A stretch of 64,000 nt of DNA from Chloroflexi bacterium bin125 (GCA_002239025.1 MPNM01000007.1:62001-126000); one strand, 5' to 3'. Counted from the first letter of the stretch, positions 1 through 8,266 are shown. The notes: generated from the sequence alone by a model not told the origin. A program made the numbers and translations.

Positions 1-2
1 AC

Positions 3-275
3 CGCAATCGACCCGACGAGTACGGCGGTGCGGGCGAACGGTCGGAAGGGGAAGCCGCGGCGTACAACGCCTTCCTCGCAGGCGGTATCGATCCGGCCAA
101 CGTGGCAGAGCAAGTGCTGCAAGCGATCATCGAGGAACGCTGCTACGTGCTGCCACATCCCGATTGGGACAACTTCGTGCGAGAGCGAGTCGAGAACATC
201 CTTGCCCGGACGGTCCCGGCGACGCGAGATACTGCTGCATTGCTGCGCCGACAGGCACCAGGTGAGCAGAGGTAG
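3..275 (+). CDS. SDR-family oxidoreductase, C-terminal part (cut by window edge)
   Basis: The frame starting at base 3 is open from the window edge to a TAG at 273-275 and encodes about 90 residues. They match the C-terminal part of the next gene: RNRP near the start, then a GGxDP(A/N)xVA segment, a xYVLPHPDW/YILPHDGW segment and a xRVExxL segment. This is the tail of a short-chain dehydrogenase that extends past the Rossmann core, so the two genes are tandem paralogues 64 bases apart. The Rossmann and catalytic motifs lie outside the window, so cofactor and substrate cannot be judged. The overlapping frame that opens at base 28 is a shadow. Confidence 0.8.
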   Translation, partial: RNRPDEYGGAGERSEGEAAAYNAFLAGGIDPANVAEQVLQAIIEERCYVLPHPDWDNFVRERVENILARTVPATRDTAALLRRQAPGEQR

Positions 276-339
276 GCGACGCTCGTAGACTGCGCGGATA
301 ATCGCCCCACGACTCGGAATCAGTCTGAGAGGTTTGACA

Positions 340-1236
340 ATGCGTGAGTTCAGCGGCAAAACGGCAGTCGTCACCGGCGGAGCGTCAGGGATGGGATATG
401 CGTTCGCGGAGCGCTTCGCGGCCGAGGGCATGAACGTCGTCCTCGCCGACATCGAGGCCGATGCGCTTAAGGCGGCGGTTACGCGGCTCGAGCAGCAGGA
501 ACGCAACGTGATCGGCGTCGAAGTCAACACGATGCAGCGGGAGACGCTCGAGAACTTGCGCGATCAGGCGATCGACCAATACGGCAAGATCCATGTGCTC
601 TGCAACAACGCCGGCGTAACCTCGCGCCGCGACGGAGGACTGGGCGCTGGAACCGGCGCGGTGCCGGTCTGGGAGGTGCCCGACTCGACCTGGGACTGGG
701 TCATGGGCGTGAACTTCTGGGGAGTGCTCTACGGCTTGCAGGTGTTCGTTCCTTCAATGCTGGAGCACGGCGAAGAGGGCCACATCGTCAATACGGCGTC
801 GGTCGCGGGGCTCATTCCGGGCGCCTCGGCCTACAGCGTCTCGAAGCACGGCGTGCTCACGCTCACCGAGGGTCTCTGGCATCATCTCCGAGCCGCGGAC
901 TCCAACATCTCCGCCTCTGTGCTTTGCCCCGGATTCGTCAACACACAGATCAATGAGGCCGAGCGCAATCGCCCCAGCGAATTCGGCGAGTCGATTGAGG
1001 CAAACGAAGCGCAGCGCATGGCGTCTCAAGTCTTCCTCGGAGGCGGGATGGACCCTAACGATGTCGCCAACCTCGTCTGGCAGGCAATGGTCAACGACCA
1101 CCTCTACATCCTCCCTCACGACGGCTGGCGAGATGTAATCCGAGGGCGGGTAGAGGCCGTGCTGGAAAGCACGCAACCAGTCGATGTCGACTTCCAAAAG
1201 ATGATAGAACGGCGGGGCCAGGGCGAAATGGTGTAA
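340..1236 (+). CDS. SDR-family NAD(P)-dependent oxidoreductase
   Basis: A 298-residue cytoplasmic short-chain dehydrogenase. Visible motifs are the glycine-rich cofactor loop TGGASGMG (residues 12-19), NNAG (89-92), the catalytic Ser in NTASVAG (about 154) and YSVSK (165-169, Tyr and Lys of the catalytic triad). It is longer than the usual 250 residues because of an insertion after NNAG (about 95-118) and a C-terminal extension of about 70 residues shared with the partial gene upstream. I chose ATG 340 because GAGAGG at 327-332 sits seven bases upstream; an in-frame TTG at 334 would overlap that spacing. Substrate unknown: a secondary alcohol or ketone is the family expectation. Fold assignment is secure. 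Confidence 0.9.
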   Translation: MREFSGKTAVVTGGASGMGYAFAERFAAEGMNVVLADIEADALKAAVTRLEQQERNVIGVEVNTMQRETLENLRDQAIDQYGKIHVLCNNAGVTSRRDGGLGAGTGAVPVWEVPDSTWDWVMGVNFWGVLYGLQVFVPSMLEHGEEGHIVNTASVAGLIPGASAYSVSKHGVLTLTEGLWHHLRAADSNISASVLCPGFVNTQINEAERNRPSEFGESIEANEAQRMASQVFLGGGMDPNDVANLVWQAMVNDHLYILPHDGWRDVIRGRVEAVLESTQPVDVDFQKMIERRGQGEMV

Positions 1237-1295
1237 CTGGACAACAACTATCGCGACTTCGGTGTGTCTGTCACAATGCGTCCGGACTTGGCATC

Positions 1296-1324
1296 TTGAC
1301 ATCGCATGTGTCGCGCATCATGAT
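1296..1324 (+). promoter_or_regulatory. Candidate sigma-70 promoter of the vapBC pair
   Basis: TTGACA at 1296-1301, a 17-base spacer and CATGAT at 1319-1324. The antitoxin ATG begins at 1331, so a transcript from here would be nearly leaderless. The -35 is perfect and the -10 is moderate. The assignment is by inspection only. Confidence 0.4.
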
Positions 1325-1330
1325 GTCTAT

Positions 1331-1588
1331 ATGAGAACAACGCTAACGCTTGACGACGATGTTGCGGCTGCGCTCAAGCAGCAGGCCAAACTCCTCGACC
1401 AATCATTCAAGCAGGTCGTAAACGACGCGCTGCGTCGTGGCCTCACATCTCCCGAGCCCAGAGATCGTCAGCCGTTCAAGCTCAGGACCTCCGCTGGAGG
1501 ATTTCGGCCAGGAATTGACCCCCTCAAACTCAATCAACTTAACGCTGAGCTTGAGTTGGAAGAGTTGCTTCGGAAGCTCCAACAGTGA
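1331..1588 (+). CDS. vapB: VapB-like ribbon-helix-helix antitoxin
   Basis: An 85-residue protein opening MRTTLTLDDDVAAALK, the N-terminal beta strand and first helix of an RHH/MetJ-type DNA-binding domain. The C-terminal half (PFKLRT onward) is the flexible toxin-binding tail typical of VapB. It should neutralise the PIN ribonuclease encoded next and autorepress the operon. A longer in-frame start at 1262 exists but adds residues with no RHH similarity, so ATG 1331 is preferred. The stop overlaps the toxin GTG by four bases (GTGA), indicating translational coupling. Confidence 0.85.
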   Translation: MRTTLTLDDDVAAALKQQAKLLDQSFKQVVNDALRRGLTSPEPRDRQPFKLRTSAGGFRPGIDPLKLNQLNAELELEELLRKLQQ

Positions 1589-2022
1589 TCGTTCCGGACC
1601 TCAATCTCCTGCTCTACGCGCAGTTCCGTGATGTTCCCCAGCACCAAGTAGCTCTGCATTGGTGGCAGGATGCCATGGACGGACGCGAACCAGTTGGTAT
1701 TCCATGGCTCGTTGTTGTCGGCTTCGTGCGTGTTGCCACTCACGCGAGCGCCATGACCCTCCCACTCTCAACGTCACAGGCGATGGGAGTCGTGACCGAC
1801 TGGCTCTCCGTGCCTCACGTGAATCCACTCAACCCCGGCTCGCGCCATCTGTCAATAATGGAGAACTTGTTGGATGCAGCCGGGGTAGGAGGCAATCTTG
1901 TCAATGACGCGCACATTGCCGCGCTAGCCATTGAGTTCCAGGCCGAGGTGCACTCCAACGACAGCGACTTCGCCCGATTTCCGGGACTCCGTTGGAGGAA
2001 CCCTCTACAGGATCCCCGCTAG
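1585..2022 (+). CDS. vapC: VapC-like PIN-domain ribonuclease toxin
   Basis: A 145-residue PIN-domain protein that starts at a GTG inside the antitoxin stop. The first catalytic Asp is in VPDLN (residue 5). The central GFVRVAT segment, RH in GSRHLS, GNLVNDAHIAAL and SNDSDFARFPGL match the paralogous PIN family known in mycobacteria (TIGR00028 type). These proteins are Mg-dependent endoribonucleases that cleave tRNA or rRNA when released from VapB. The Asp residues of NDAH and DSDF complete the acidic cluster, so the toxin looks intact. Its last four bases overlap the end of the convergent UroD-like gene. Confidence 0.85.
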   Translation: MIVPDLNLLLYAQFRDVPQHQVALHWWQDAMDGREPVGIPWLVVVGFVRVATHASAMTLPLSTSQAMGVVTDWLSVPHVNPLNPGSRHLSIMENLLDAAGVGGNLVNDAHIAALAIEFQAEVHSNDSDFARFPGLRWRNPLQDPR

Positions 2023-3008
2023 TTCGCGCGCACTCCGGCCGCGACCGCTGCGCGATTCTCGGGCGACGTGTGCGGTGGGATTGAGCAGCCCCCGGTGACA
2101 AAGACTCGGGTGTTGCCAACGCTGGCTGCATCGGACGCCTGAGCCTGAACCTCGTCGGCGCTCAGTTCGCCAAGGCCGGTCCGGCTGACGCCGCCCATCA
2201 CACACTTGTCGGTTTCTGCCCATACCTCGTTGAGGCTGGCGTTTGACTCGTGCCGGTCGTCCCAGTTGAAGGCATGTACTGGATAGTCGAGCACATCGGC
2301 GAGCATGTTGTTCGTGTGGCAGACATGCAGGATGTTGAACTCGGCGTCGCGGATCGCGTCGAGCACCTGGAGGTCGTAAGGCCGGCCGAACTCACGGTAG
2401 AAGTCCGAGTTGGAGATATCGTGGCTGGCCCACTGTAGCGGGGCGTAGAAGACGCCCGACGCGCCGGCGTCCATGTTGGCTCGGCTGTAGTTGATGATCG
2501 TCTCGGTAATCCGTGCGATGGCGCCATGTACAGCCGCTGGCGCTTCCGCGACCGCCTGCTTCATCGCCCTCGGATGACCAAACATCAAGCCGACGACAGC
2601 CATCGGTGAGAACACCGTCTGAACGACATCGACTTCGCCCTTAGTCCGCTCGACCACCAGCCGCGTCGACTCGACGTGTTCGCCAAAGACGCCACGTTCG
2701 GCGTGGACCGGCATGACTTCATGAAGTTCATCAAGCTCGTTGAGCGCGGGACTGACAAGGGTCTGGTTCGTCTGTTCCACCGGGGGCGTGTAGACCGCGC
2801 CCCAGGCTTCGGGGAACATCGACCAACGTGGGTTGATCTTGATGAAGTCCCAGTCGTAGGCCTCGTATTGCTCGCAGGTGGCGCCGACGAGTTCGTCGTT
2901 GCTCCACTCGCGCAGGAAATCGTGTCCCCAGAGGGAGGCAGGTGCATGGTCGACTGGCTCTCCAGCCACTGCGGCTCGAACACGTTCACGTTTCGTCATC
3001 TCTGTCAT
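2019..3008 (-). CDS. Uroporphyrinogen decarboxylase (URO-D) family protein
   Basis: A 329-residue protein opening MTEMTKRERVRAAVAGEPVDHAP, which is the typical start of the URO-D superfamily (HemE, MtaA/CmuA corrinoid methyltransferases and many uncharacterised paralogues). The C-terminal part has the family's TGGCSIPPHTSPENRAAV segment, which carries a Cys of the kind that binds zinc in the methyltransferase branch. A CHTNN segment near residue 235 adds a His and another Cys. No heme genes are nearby, so a methyl-transfer or catabolic role is more likely than heme synthesis. The start codon overlaps the stop of the upstream cyclase gene by one base (TGATG), indicating an operon. Confidence 0.8.
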   Translation of the reverse strand: MTEMTKRERVRAAVAGEPVDHAPASLWGHDFLREWSNDELVGATCEQYEAYDWDFIKINPRWSMFPEAWGAVYTPPVEQTNQTLVSPALNELDELHEVMPVHAERGVFGEHVESTRLVVERTKGEVDVVQTVFSPMAVVGLMFGHPRAMKQAVAEAPAAVHGAIARITETIINYSRANMDAGASGVFYAPLQWASHDISNSDFYREFGRPYDLQVLDAIRDAEFNILHVCHTNNMLADVLDYPVHAFNWDDRHESNASLNEVWAETDKCVMGGVSRTGLGELSADEVQAQASDAASVGNTRVFVTGGCSIPPHTSPENRAAVAAGVRAN

Positions 3009-4414
3009 CAGTTGGTCCCTTCCAGGGCAGTCTGCGATGTTTGCGCGTTCTGCCAGTTGACTTTGAATATCTGCACCGAATCCCGGAATCCGCGCAGTTG
3101 ATGCGATCCCTGATCCTCGAATTCGAATGTTCGGCCCTGCAGCAATCCGCGCACCAGATCGGAAACGAGAATCTCGCCGCCTCTTGCCTGCGACATGATC
3201 CTGGCGGCCTGATTGACCGTGGTCCCGTAGAGATCGTCCGACTCGGCAATTGGTTCGCCGGCGCTGATCCCGATTCGGACGTGCACATCGCTGTAGCGAT
3301 CATGGTTGGCCAGTTGGCACTGAATCTGCACAGCGGCTTCGACAGCCGCAGAAGCCGCCCTAAACCATGCCAGGACACCATCGCCCATTGTCTTAACTTG
3401 GACGCCCTGGTTGTCTCGAATCACGGTGTGGGTGAGTTGTTCGATCTCGCGCGTGATCGAGCGCGCCTGGTCATCGCCAAGCCGGTCAACCATCGAGGTC
3501 GATCCTTCAATATCGGTGAACAGGATTGTGCGTGTGGCCTCGCCAGTCGTTCGGCTGGGTGCGTCAATGCCGACAAAGTCAATGAGCGCATCGGCGATCT
3601 GGGTAATGGTCTCCGCTCCGTCGACCAGGACCGGCGTGTCGTCTTGCAAGACGATCAGTCGGGCACCGCGGATAATGCGCGCCCATTCTCGACCCATTGA
3701 GCTGTATCCCCCATCGAAGCCTTCACTCTCGGACGGAATCGAGATCAGTGTTGGTATCTCGACGTTGCGCAGTTGCTCTCGCAGATCGAGGTCACGCATT
3801 TCACGAACCAAACCGAAGAGGCGGTTCATCGACGGATAGTGATGCATCGTCTGCGACATGTTGCGCAGAGAGTCCTCGTTCGCCGTGGGAGCGATCATGG
3901 TTAGCAATGCCCGGCGAGCCGCTTCGTCGTGATGCTGCCAGCCCAGCCGCAGCAGATTCTCAACCGTGCTGTCGATCAGGTCGCTGACTTCGCTGTGCTG
4001 AACCATGCCTGATCTGTCGCCGCCCATCGCGATTGGCAAATGCAACATCAGATGCGTGTATCGTTCGGGCTCGTTCAACATCGCAATCACGGCTGTCGGC
4101 GTTCCGATGTAGTGACCCATCAATGCGACCCGCGGCTCGCCCACCTCCTTGACGACCGCTGCCAGGTCCATCGCCTCGTCATGGAACGAGCCAAAGACCC
4201 CGTCACGTTCCGACAGTCCGCAGCCGCGCGGGTCGAAGCGGATCACACGGAAGGATTGCGCGAGTCGGTCCCAGATGCCGCCAGGATCCCAGCCCATGTT
4301 GAGCGGCAACATTGGTCCGGTCGAGACCACCAACGGCTTGCCTACCCCGCGTTCGACCCAGGCGATGGCGACATCGTCTTCGGTGTGTGTGTATTGAACC
4401 GAGGGCGCGCTCAT
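3008..4414 (-). CDS. Alpha/beta-hydrolase-like domain fused to class III adenylate/guanylate cyclase
   Basis: 468 residues in two parts. Residues 1-280 follow the alpha/beta-hydrolase pattern (FDPRGCGLSE strand-loop), but the nucleophile elbow reads GHYIG (100-104), with Tyr102 where the catalytic Ser should be. Residues from about 290 are a class III nucleotide cyclase: LFTDIEGST (first metal Asp), VKTMGDGVLA (Lys and second Asp), RIGISAGEP, and GTTVNQAARI (transition-state Asn and Arg). The arrangement is known from mycobacterial Rv1900c-type cyclases. The cyclase looks catalytically complete as a homodimer; the hydrolase part probably senses a ligand rather than cleaving ester bonds. It shares an operon with the URO-D-like gene downstream. 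Confidence 0.85.
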   Translation of the reverse strand: MSAPSVQYTHTEDDVAIAWVERGVGKPLVVSTGPMLPLNMGWDPGGIWDRLAQSFRVIRFDPRGCGLSERDGVFGSFHDEAMDLAAVVKEVGEPRVALMGHYIGTPTAVIAMLNEPERYTHLMLHLPIAMGGDRSGMVQHSEVSDLIDSTVENLLRLGWQHHDEAARRALLTMIAPTANEDSLRNMSQTMHHYPSMNRLFGLVREMRDLDLREQLRNVEIPTLISIPSESEGFDGGYSSMGREWARIIRGARLIVLQDDTPVLVDGAETITQIADALIDFVGIDAPSRTTGEATRTILFTDIEGSTSMVDRLGDDQARSITREIEQLTHTVIRDNQGVQVKTMGDGVLAWFRAASAAVEAAVQIQCQLANHDRYSDVHVRIGISAGEPIAESDDLYGTTVNQAARIMSQARGGEILVSDLVRGLLQGRTFEFEDQGSHQLRGFRDSVQIFKVNWQNAQTSQTALEGTN

Positions 4415-4434
4415 GAGGAGGCCGTTTCGTCCGA

Positions 4435-5184
4435 TCAGATGCCCTGGATCATCCCGCCGTCGATGATGAATTCCGTGCCGTTCATGTACTCGGAGTCGTC
4501 AGAGGCAAGGAAGAGCGCCAGTTTGGCCACTTCCTCGGCCTCGGCAAACCGACCGTAGGGAATGCGCTGCATGAGAACGTCGCCGCGACCCTGTTCGATG
4601 ATCGGAAGCTGTTGCAGCATCGGTGTTTCGATCAGGCCAGGGTGAATCGAGTTGACCCGCACGCCCGATGGCGCAAACTCACTCATCGCAACTTTCGTCA
4701 TCCCGCGCACCGCCCACTTCGACGCCGTGTACGAGAGAGACCCTGCTCCGCCGCGCATGCCGGCGATAGATGAGATATTGATGATCGAGCCGGACCCGGC
4801 CTCGCACATCACCGGGCCGACATGCTTCAGACCGAGAAACACGCCGACCTGGTTAATCTCGATCACGAGCTTGTACTCCTCCACCGACGTCTCGGCAATC
4901 GGTCGCGAGCGGTAGATGCCGGCATTGTTGATGAACGCGTCGATTTTGCCGTAGTCCTCGAGTACATCCTGGACGACCGCGGTCCACTCGTCCTCACTGG
5001 TCACGTCGTGGTGCAGATAGCGAATGCTATCGCTGGAAGAGGCAGTCGACTCGCCGTCGGAGTCGAGTACATCGGTGATCACCACTGTCGCGCCTTCGGC
5101 GGCGAACAACATCGCCTCAGCCGCACCCTGCCCGCGAGCGCCACCAGTGATCAGTGCAGTTTTGCCATCAAGTCGTCCGGCCAT
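4435..5184 (-). CDS. Classical SDR (3-oxoacyl-ACP/hydroxysteroid dehydrogenase-like)
   Basis: A 249-residue classical SDR with all expected motifs: TGGARGQG (13-20), NNAG (86-89), catalytic Ser in NISSIAG (138-139) and Tyr152/Lys156 in YTASK, then a PG-(L/I)-xTP loop and a FIIDGGM C-terminus. Asp38 after the second beta strand (ITD) suggests NAD preference. It lies 20 bases upstream of the cyclase gene on the same strand and may head a three-gene operon with cyclase and URO-D-like protein. Substrate not deducible. Confidence 0.88.
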   Translation of the reverse strand: MAGRLDGKTALITGGARGQGAAEAMLFAAEGATVVITDVLDSDGESTASSSDSIRYLHHDVTSEDEWTAVVQDVLEDYGKIDAFINNAGIYRSRPIAETSVEEYKLVIEINQVGVFLGLKHVGPVMCEAGSGSIINISSIAGMRGGAGSLSYTASKWAVRGMTKVAMSEFAPSGVRVNSIHPGLIETPMLQQLPIIEQGRGDVLMQRIPYGRFAEAEEVAKLALFLASDDSEYMNGTEFIIDGGMIQGI

Positions 5185-5235
5185 CTAATGCATGCCTCTC
5201 ATGAATACGTTGGAGGCACAGGCTAGTGCTTCGCA

Positions 5236-5303
5236 CCTCATCTCTCCCGCCTCTGGCCGGAGAGCCGAAAGCCTGCCCCCGGCTCGAACGGGGGGCAGAG
5301 AGG
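5236..5303. repeat. Degenerate copy of the GC-rich palindromic repeat family
   Basis: Contains CTCTCCCGCC, a CCGAAAGCCTGCCCCCGG core and a GGGGGGCAGAGAGGA tail, the signature of the dispersed repeat best seen at 38585-38806. It fills the gap between the SDR and the thioesterase gene. Confidence 0.55.
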
Positions 5304-5304
5304 A

Positions 5305-5733
5305 CTACTCGGGCGGCAGCATCACATAGGTGCCGTTGCCGTGACCGATATGGCGCCCCTGCTCGTCGTACAGATCGACTGAGCAATGGCTCAAGGTCCG
5401 ACCTCGACGGATCACTTCGGCCCGAGCACGGATGACATCACCGTCGAGACCTCTTAACCAACGAAACTCCGACTGAGCCGTGATCACCCGCTCGCCCTCG
5501 GCCTGGATCGTGCCCAGCGCGCCGCCCATGGCCGAGTCGGCGACCAGCAGCCAGACCCCGCCGTGCACGATGCCGTACAGGTTGTGTGTCTTGGCCGAGG
5601 CCGTCAGCGTGATCTCGCACCAGCCCTCGCCGGCGTCCGTGAAGCGATATCCGAGTTCCTGGAAGAGCGCCACCGCCTCCATGTCACGCAATGGCGGGTA
5701 ACGCTCGAAAATCTCTTCTGAAGTCAATCCCAT
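5305..5733 (-). CDS. PaaI-type hotdog-fold acyl-CoA thioesterase
   Basis: A 142-residue single hotdog domain. YGIVHGGVWLLVADSAMG (around residues 53-70) is the PaaI/YbgC-like signature, with the HGG turn and an acidic residue on the long helix that helps activate water. SEFRWLRG and the DVIRARAEVIRRGRT strands complete the sheet. The family hydrolyses aryl or short-chain acyl-CoAs in the cytoplasm, usually as a tetramer. It lies 15 bases downstream of the DinB-like gene at 5749. Substrate specificity cannot be read from the sequence. Confidence 0.85.
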   Translation of the reverse strand: MGLTSEEIFERYPPLRDMEAVALFQELGYRFTDAGEGWCEITLTASAKTHNLYGIVHGGVWLLVADSAMGGALGTIQAEGERVITAQSEFRWLRGLDGDVIRARAEVIRRGRTLSHCSVDLYDEQGRHIGHGNGTYVMLPPE

Positions 5734-5748
5734 CGTTGCGCCGGCTAC

Positions 5749-6225
5749 CTACTCGCGTCGCATTTCTGCCGCGTGCTCATCGAAGTGCTCCTGGAGTCCC
5801 ATGAAGGATCCGCCGACTGTCAAGTGTTCGCCCAGCACGACTCCGCCGTTGTCCCATTCATCGTCGCGGATGCCGTCTACGAGATTCAACGTCCTGCCGT
5901 GCCCCTGATCGAAGAAGGTGAGCACGGACTCGGGACTGGCGCCACGAGAACGGATGCGAACCAACCAGAGGCTGAGGATATTGAGAATGGCCAGTAGCGG
6001 ACCGGGCGGATCCAACCCCTTGTTCTGGCGCAGTCTCATGATTGTTCGTTCGCCTGCTCCCACACCGAACGCAATATGCCAGCAAAGTTGGCCGTTGGTC
6101 CATCCGGCGTTGTTGCTGTGGCGATTCCACTCGTCCTCGGAGAGTCCCAGCACAAGTTCTCGGAAGTCGGCCCGCGTCTGTTCTAACGCAGCTCGCGCTT
6201 GCTCGGCGTTGGTGATCTCGGACAT
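5749..6225 (-). CDS. DinB-like four-helix metal-binding protein, copy 2
   Basis: A 158-residue protein with WTNGQLCWHIAFG (His about 50) and HFDEHAAEMRR at the C-terminus, giving three His placed as in the DinB/YfiT metal site. DinB-like proteins are often thiol transferases (mycothiol- or bacillithiol-dependent) or unknown. Its sequence is closely related to the next gene upstream at 6304 along its full length, including MSEITNA at the start and the VRIRSRGA(S/T)PESVL segment, so the two are tandem duplicates. Function unknown; the fold call is from the His pattern. Confidence 0.75.
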   Translation of the reverse strand: MSEITNAEQARAALEQTRADFRELVLGLSEDEWNRHSNNAGWTNGQLCWHIAFGVGAGERTIMRLRQNKGLDPPGPLLAILNILSLWLVRIRSRGASPESVLTFFDQGHGRTLNLVDGIRDDEWDNGGVVLGEHLTVGGSFMGLQEHFDEHAAEMRRE

Positions 6226-6303
6226 GATGTCCTGTCCTCGTTAGCTATTCGGTCTCAGCTGCTGGATCTCTTGCAAGCAGAGCGCCATCAATCTGCAGGA
6301 GAC

Positions 6304-6780
6304 CTAGTCGCGGCGCAATTCAGCGGCGTGCTCGGCGATGTGACCGCTGAGAAAACCGAACGAGCTGGCGACGGTCATCGGCTCGCCCAGGAAGTTGCCG
6401 CCGTTGCCCCACTCATCGTCGTCGACCGTATCGATCACCCCAACCGTGTCCGCGTAGCCCTCGTCGAAGAAGGCAAGCACTGATTCCGGCGTCGCGCCCC
6501 GTGAGCGGATGCGCACCAACCAGAGGCTGACCAGATTAAGGACAGCCATCAGCGGAGCGGGCGGGTTCATGCCCTTGTTCTGCCGCAGCCGCGAAACACG
6601 GAGTTTTCCGCCCCCTGCTGTTAAGGCGATGTGCCAACAAAGCTGACCGTTTGTCCAGCCGGCGTTGTCGCTTCGACGACTCCATTCCTCTCCAGACAGC
6701 CCCAGGACAAGCTCGCGAAAATCTTCCCGCGCCTGCGCCAACTCTGCGCGAGCTTCGTCTGCGTTTGTGATTTCTGACAT
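6304..6780 (-). CDS. DinB-like four-helix metal-binding protein, copy 1
   Basis: A 158-residue paralogue of the gene at 5749, of identical length. The metal-site candidates are His in CWHIAL and both His of HIAEHAAELRRD. The pair has diverged in the middle (FGVGAGERTIM against LTAGGGKLRV) but is conserved around the His residues, which argues that both are functional. It lies 30 bases downstream of the haloalkane dehalogenase gene, on the same strand; co-transcription is likely but not shown. Confidence 0.75.
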   Translation of the reverse strand: MSEITNADEARAELAQAREDFRELVLGLSGEEWSRRSDNAGWTNGQLCWHIALTAGGGKLRVSRLRQNKGMNPPAPLMAVLNLVSLWLVRIRSRGATPESVLAFFDEGYADTVGVIDTVDDDEWGNGGNFLGEPMTVASSFGFLSGHIAEHAAELRRD

Positions 6781-6809
6781 GACGTCAGATCCTTGCTATC
6801 TGCACGTTG

Positions 6810-7706
6810 TCAGATGGCGGCGTACCAATCCCGGATCGCTTCGCCGATCTCATGCGGCGAGTCTTCCTGGACGAAATGGTTTCCGGCCACCGTGACCTCG
6901 GTTTGGTTCGGCCAGCTTCGGCAGAACTCACGCTGCGCGCCCTGCAGAATCGCGCCGGGCTCGGCGTTGACAAACAGTTTTGCGACATGCGCCGAATCGT
7001 CCGAGGAGAGGTAATCGGCGTAACTCTGCGCGATCTCGGCCACATCGGCCGGTTCGCCGTCGATCGGAATCTCGCGCGGCCAGGTCAGGGTCGGTCGGCG
7101 CGATTCACCCTCTTCGAGGTACGGCTGTCGGTAAACGTCCATCTCCTCCTCGGTCAGGCCGCGTAGGACGCTGCCGGGGAGGATGCGCTCGACGAACACG
7201 TTCTTCTCGATCACCATCGACTCGCCCGCCTCCGAGCGCATGCCCTGGAAGATGCGAGCCGCCGCTTCAGGCCATTCGTCCCATGTCACGGGGCGGACAA
7301 TCGCCTCCATGTAGACGATGCCCTTGACCCGATCGCGATGCCGATTCGCCCAGTGGAAGCCCAGCGCCGAGCCCCAGTCGTGAATCACAAAGGTCAGGTT
7401 GTCGCCCAGGTCCATGCCTTCAATCCACGCGTCGAGCCAACCGGCGTGGTCGACGAAGCGGTACGAGCCGCTGGGCGATGAGCCGGAGACCCCCATCCCG
7501 ATCAGGTCGGGCGCGAGGCAGCGCGCCGACTCGAACAAGTGCGGCATGATGTTGCGCCACAGGTAGGACGATGTCGGATTGCCGTGCAGAAAGAGAATGG
7601 GGTCGCCATCAGGGTTGCCCTCGTCAACGTAAGCCATGGTGGTTTCACCAATGGTCAGACGCTTACGCGGGAAGGTGTCTTCAACAGAGATGTCGGGCAT
7701 GGTCAC
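6810..7706 (-). CDS. dhaA: Haloalkane dehalogenase (HLD-II type)
   Basis: A 298-residue alpha/beta-hydrolase in which the nucleophile is Asp110 in HDWGS rather than Ser, the hallmark of haloalkane dehalogenases. Halide-binding Asn43 (HGNPTSS) and Trp111 next to the nucleophile are present, with Glu134 (YMEAI) and His277 (GNHFVQED) completing the DhaA/LinB-type triad. The enzyme converts halogenated alkanes to alcohol plus halide in the cytoplasm without a cofactor. A cap domain lies at about 140-215. The neighbours (VOC protein, nitroreductase, MaoC-like) fit a small xenobiotic or halocarbon breakdown region, but no dedicated pathway is evident. The gene symbol denotes subfamily similarity. 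Confidence 0.85.
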   Translation of the reverse strand: MTMPDISVEDTFPRKRLTIGETTMAYVDEGNPDGDPILFLHGNPTSSYLWRNIMPHLFESARCLAPDLIGMGVSGSSPSGSYRFVDHAGWLDAWIEGMDLGDNLTFVIHDWGSALGFHWANRHRDRVKGIVYMEAIVRPVTWDEWPEAAARIFQGMRSEAGESMVIEKNVFVERILPGSVLRGLTEEEMDVYRQPYLEEGESRRPTLTWPREIPIDGEPADVAEIAQSYADYLSSDDSAHVAKLFVNAEPGAILQGAQREFCRSWPNQTEVTVAGNHFVQEDSPHEIGEAIRDWYAAI

Positions 7707-7825
7707 TCCAGAGAATTGTTGGATGGTTGAGAATCACTTCACCGGCGAGCCAAGGATAACAGCGGGGGCGGCTACTCTTTGTTCAGTGGAGCAGCCTCCG
7801 AGTTGCACAGTGAAAGGCGGCGAAC

Positions 7826-8248
7826 GTGGCGGTCACAGGCATGGATCACGTGGCAATCCCCGCTGGCGATCCTGAGGCGCTATTGGACTTCTATCGCGCT
7901 CTGGGATTTGACATTGTTCACGAGGCTGAATGGCGCTCGGGCGAATTCCCGATGTTTGCAATTGCCTGCGGCGATCAGAAGATCAACGTGCATGATCCGA
8001 AGCTCTGGCAGAATCCCAAATTCGATCTGCGCGGTCCGACCGCCGAGCCTGGCTGTGGCGATTTCTGCTTCGTCTGGCAGGGAACGCCTGAGACGGCGGC
8101 CGCTGCGATTAAGGCGACGGGAGCCGAAGTCATTGAAGGCCCGGCTGGACGCGTCGGTGGACGCGCCGCTGGGACTGCTGAAGGCGTCAGTGTCTACACG
8201 CGCGATCCCGATGGCAATCTCGTTGAACTGATCGCCTACGGCGACTAG
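7826..8248 (+). CDS. VOC/glyoxalase-fold protein
   Basis: A 140-residue VOC-superfamily protein of two beta-alpha-beta-beta-beta modules: GMDHVAIPAGDPEALLDFY at the start (His near residue 8 is the first metal ligand) and YTRDPDGNLVELI at the end (Glu of VELI is the last ligand). A stretch AGRVGGRAAGTAEGVSVY fits this subgroup. GTG 7826 has AAAGGCGG seven bases upstream; ATG 7841 is the alternative start. Members include glyoxalases, ring-cleaving dioxygenases and resistance proteins, so activity is not assignable. It heads a compact plus-strand set with nitroreductase and MaoC-like genes. Confidence 0.82.
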   Translation: MAVTGMDHVAIPAGDPEALLDFYRALGFDIVHEAEWRSGEFPMFAIACGDQKINVHDPKLWQNPKFDLRGPTAEPGCGDFCFVWQGTPETAAAAIKATGAEVIEGPAGRVGGRAAGTAEGVSVYTRDPDGNLVELIAYGD

Positions 8249-8266
8249 CGAATCTGGAGTAGAGAA

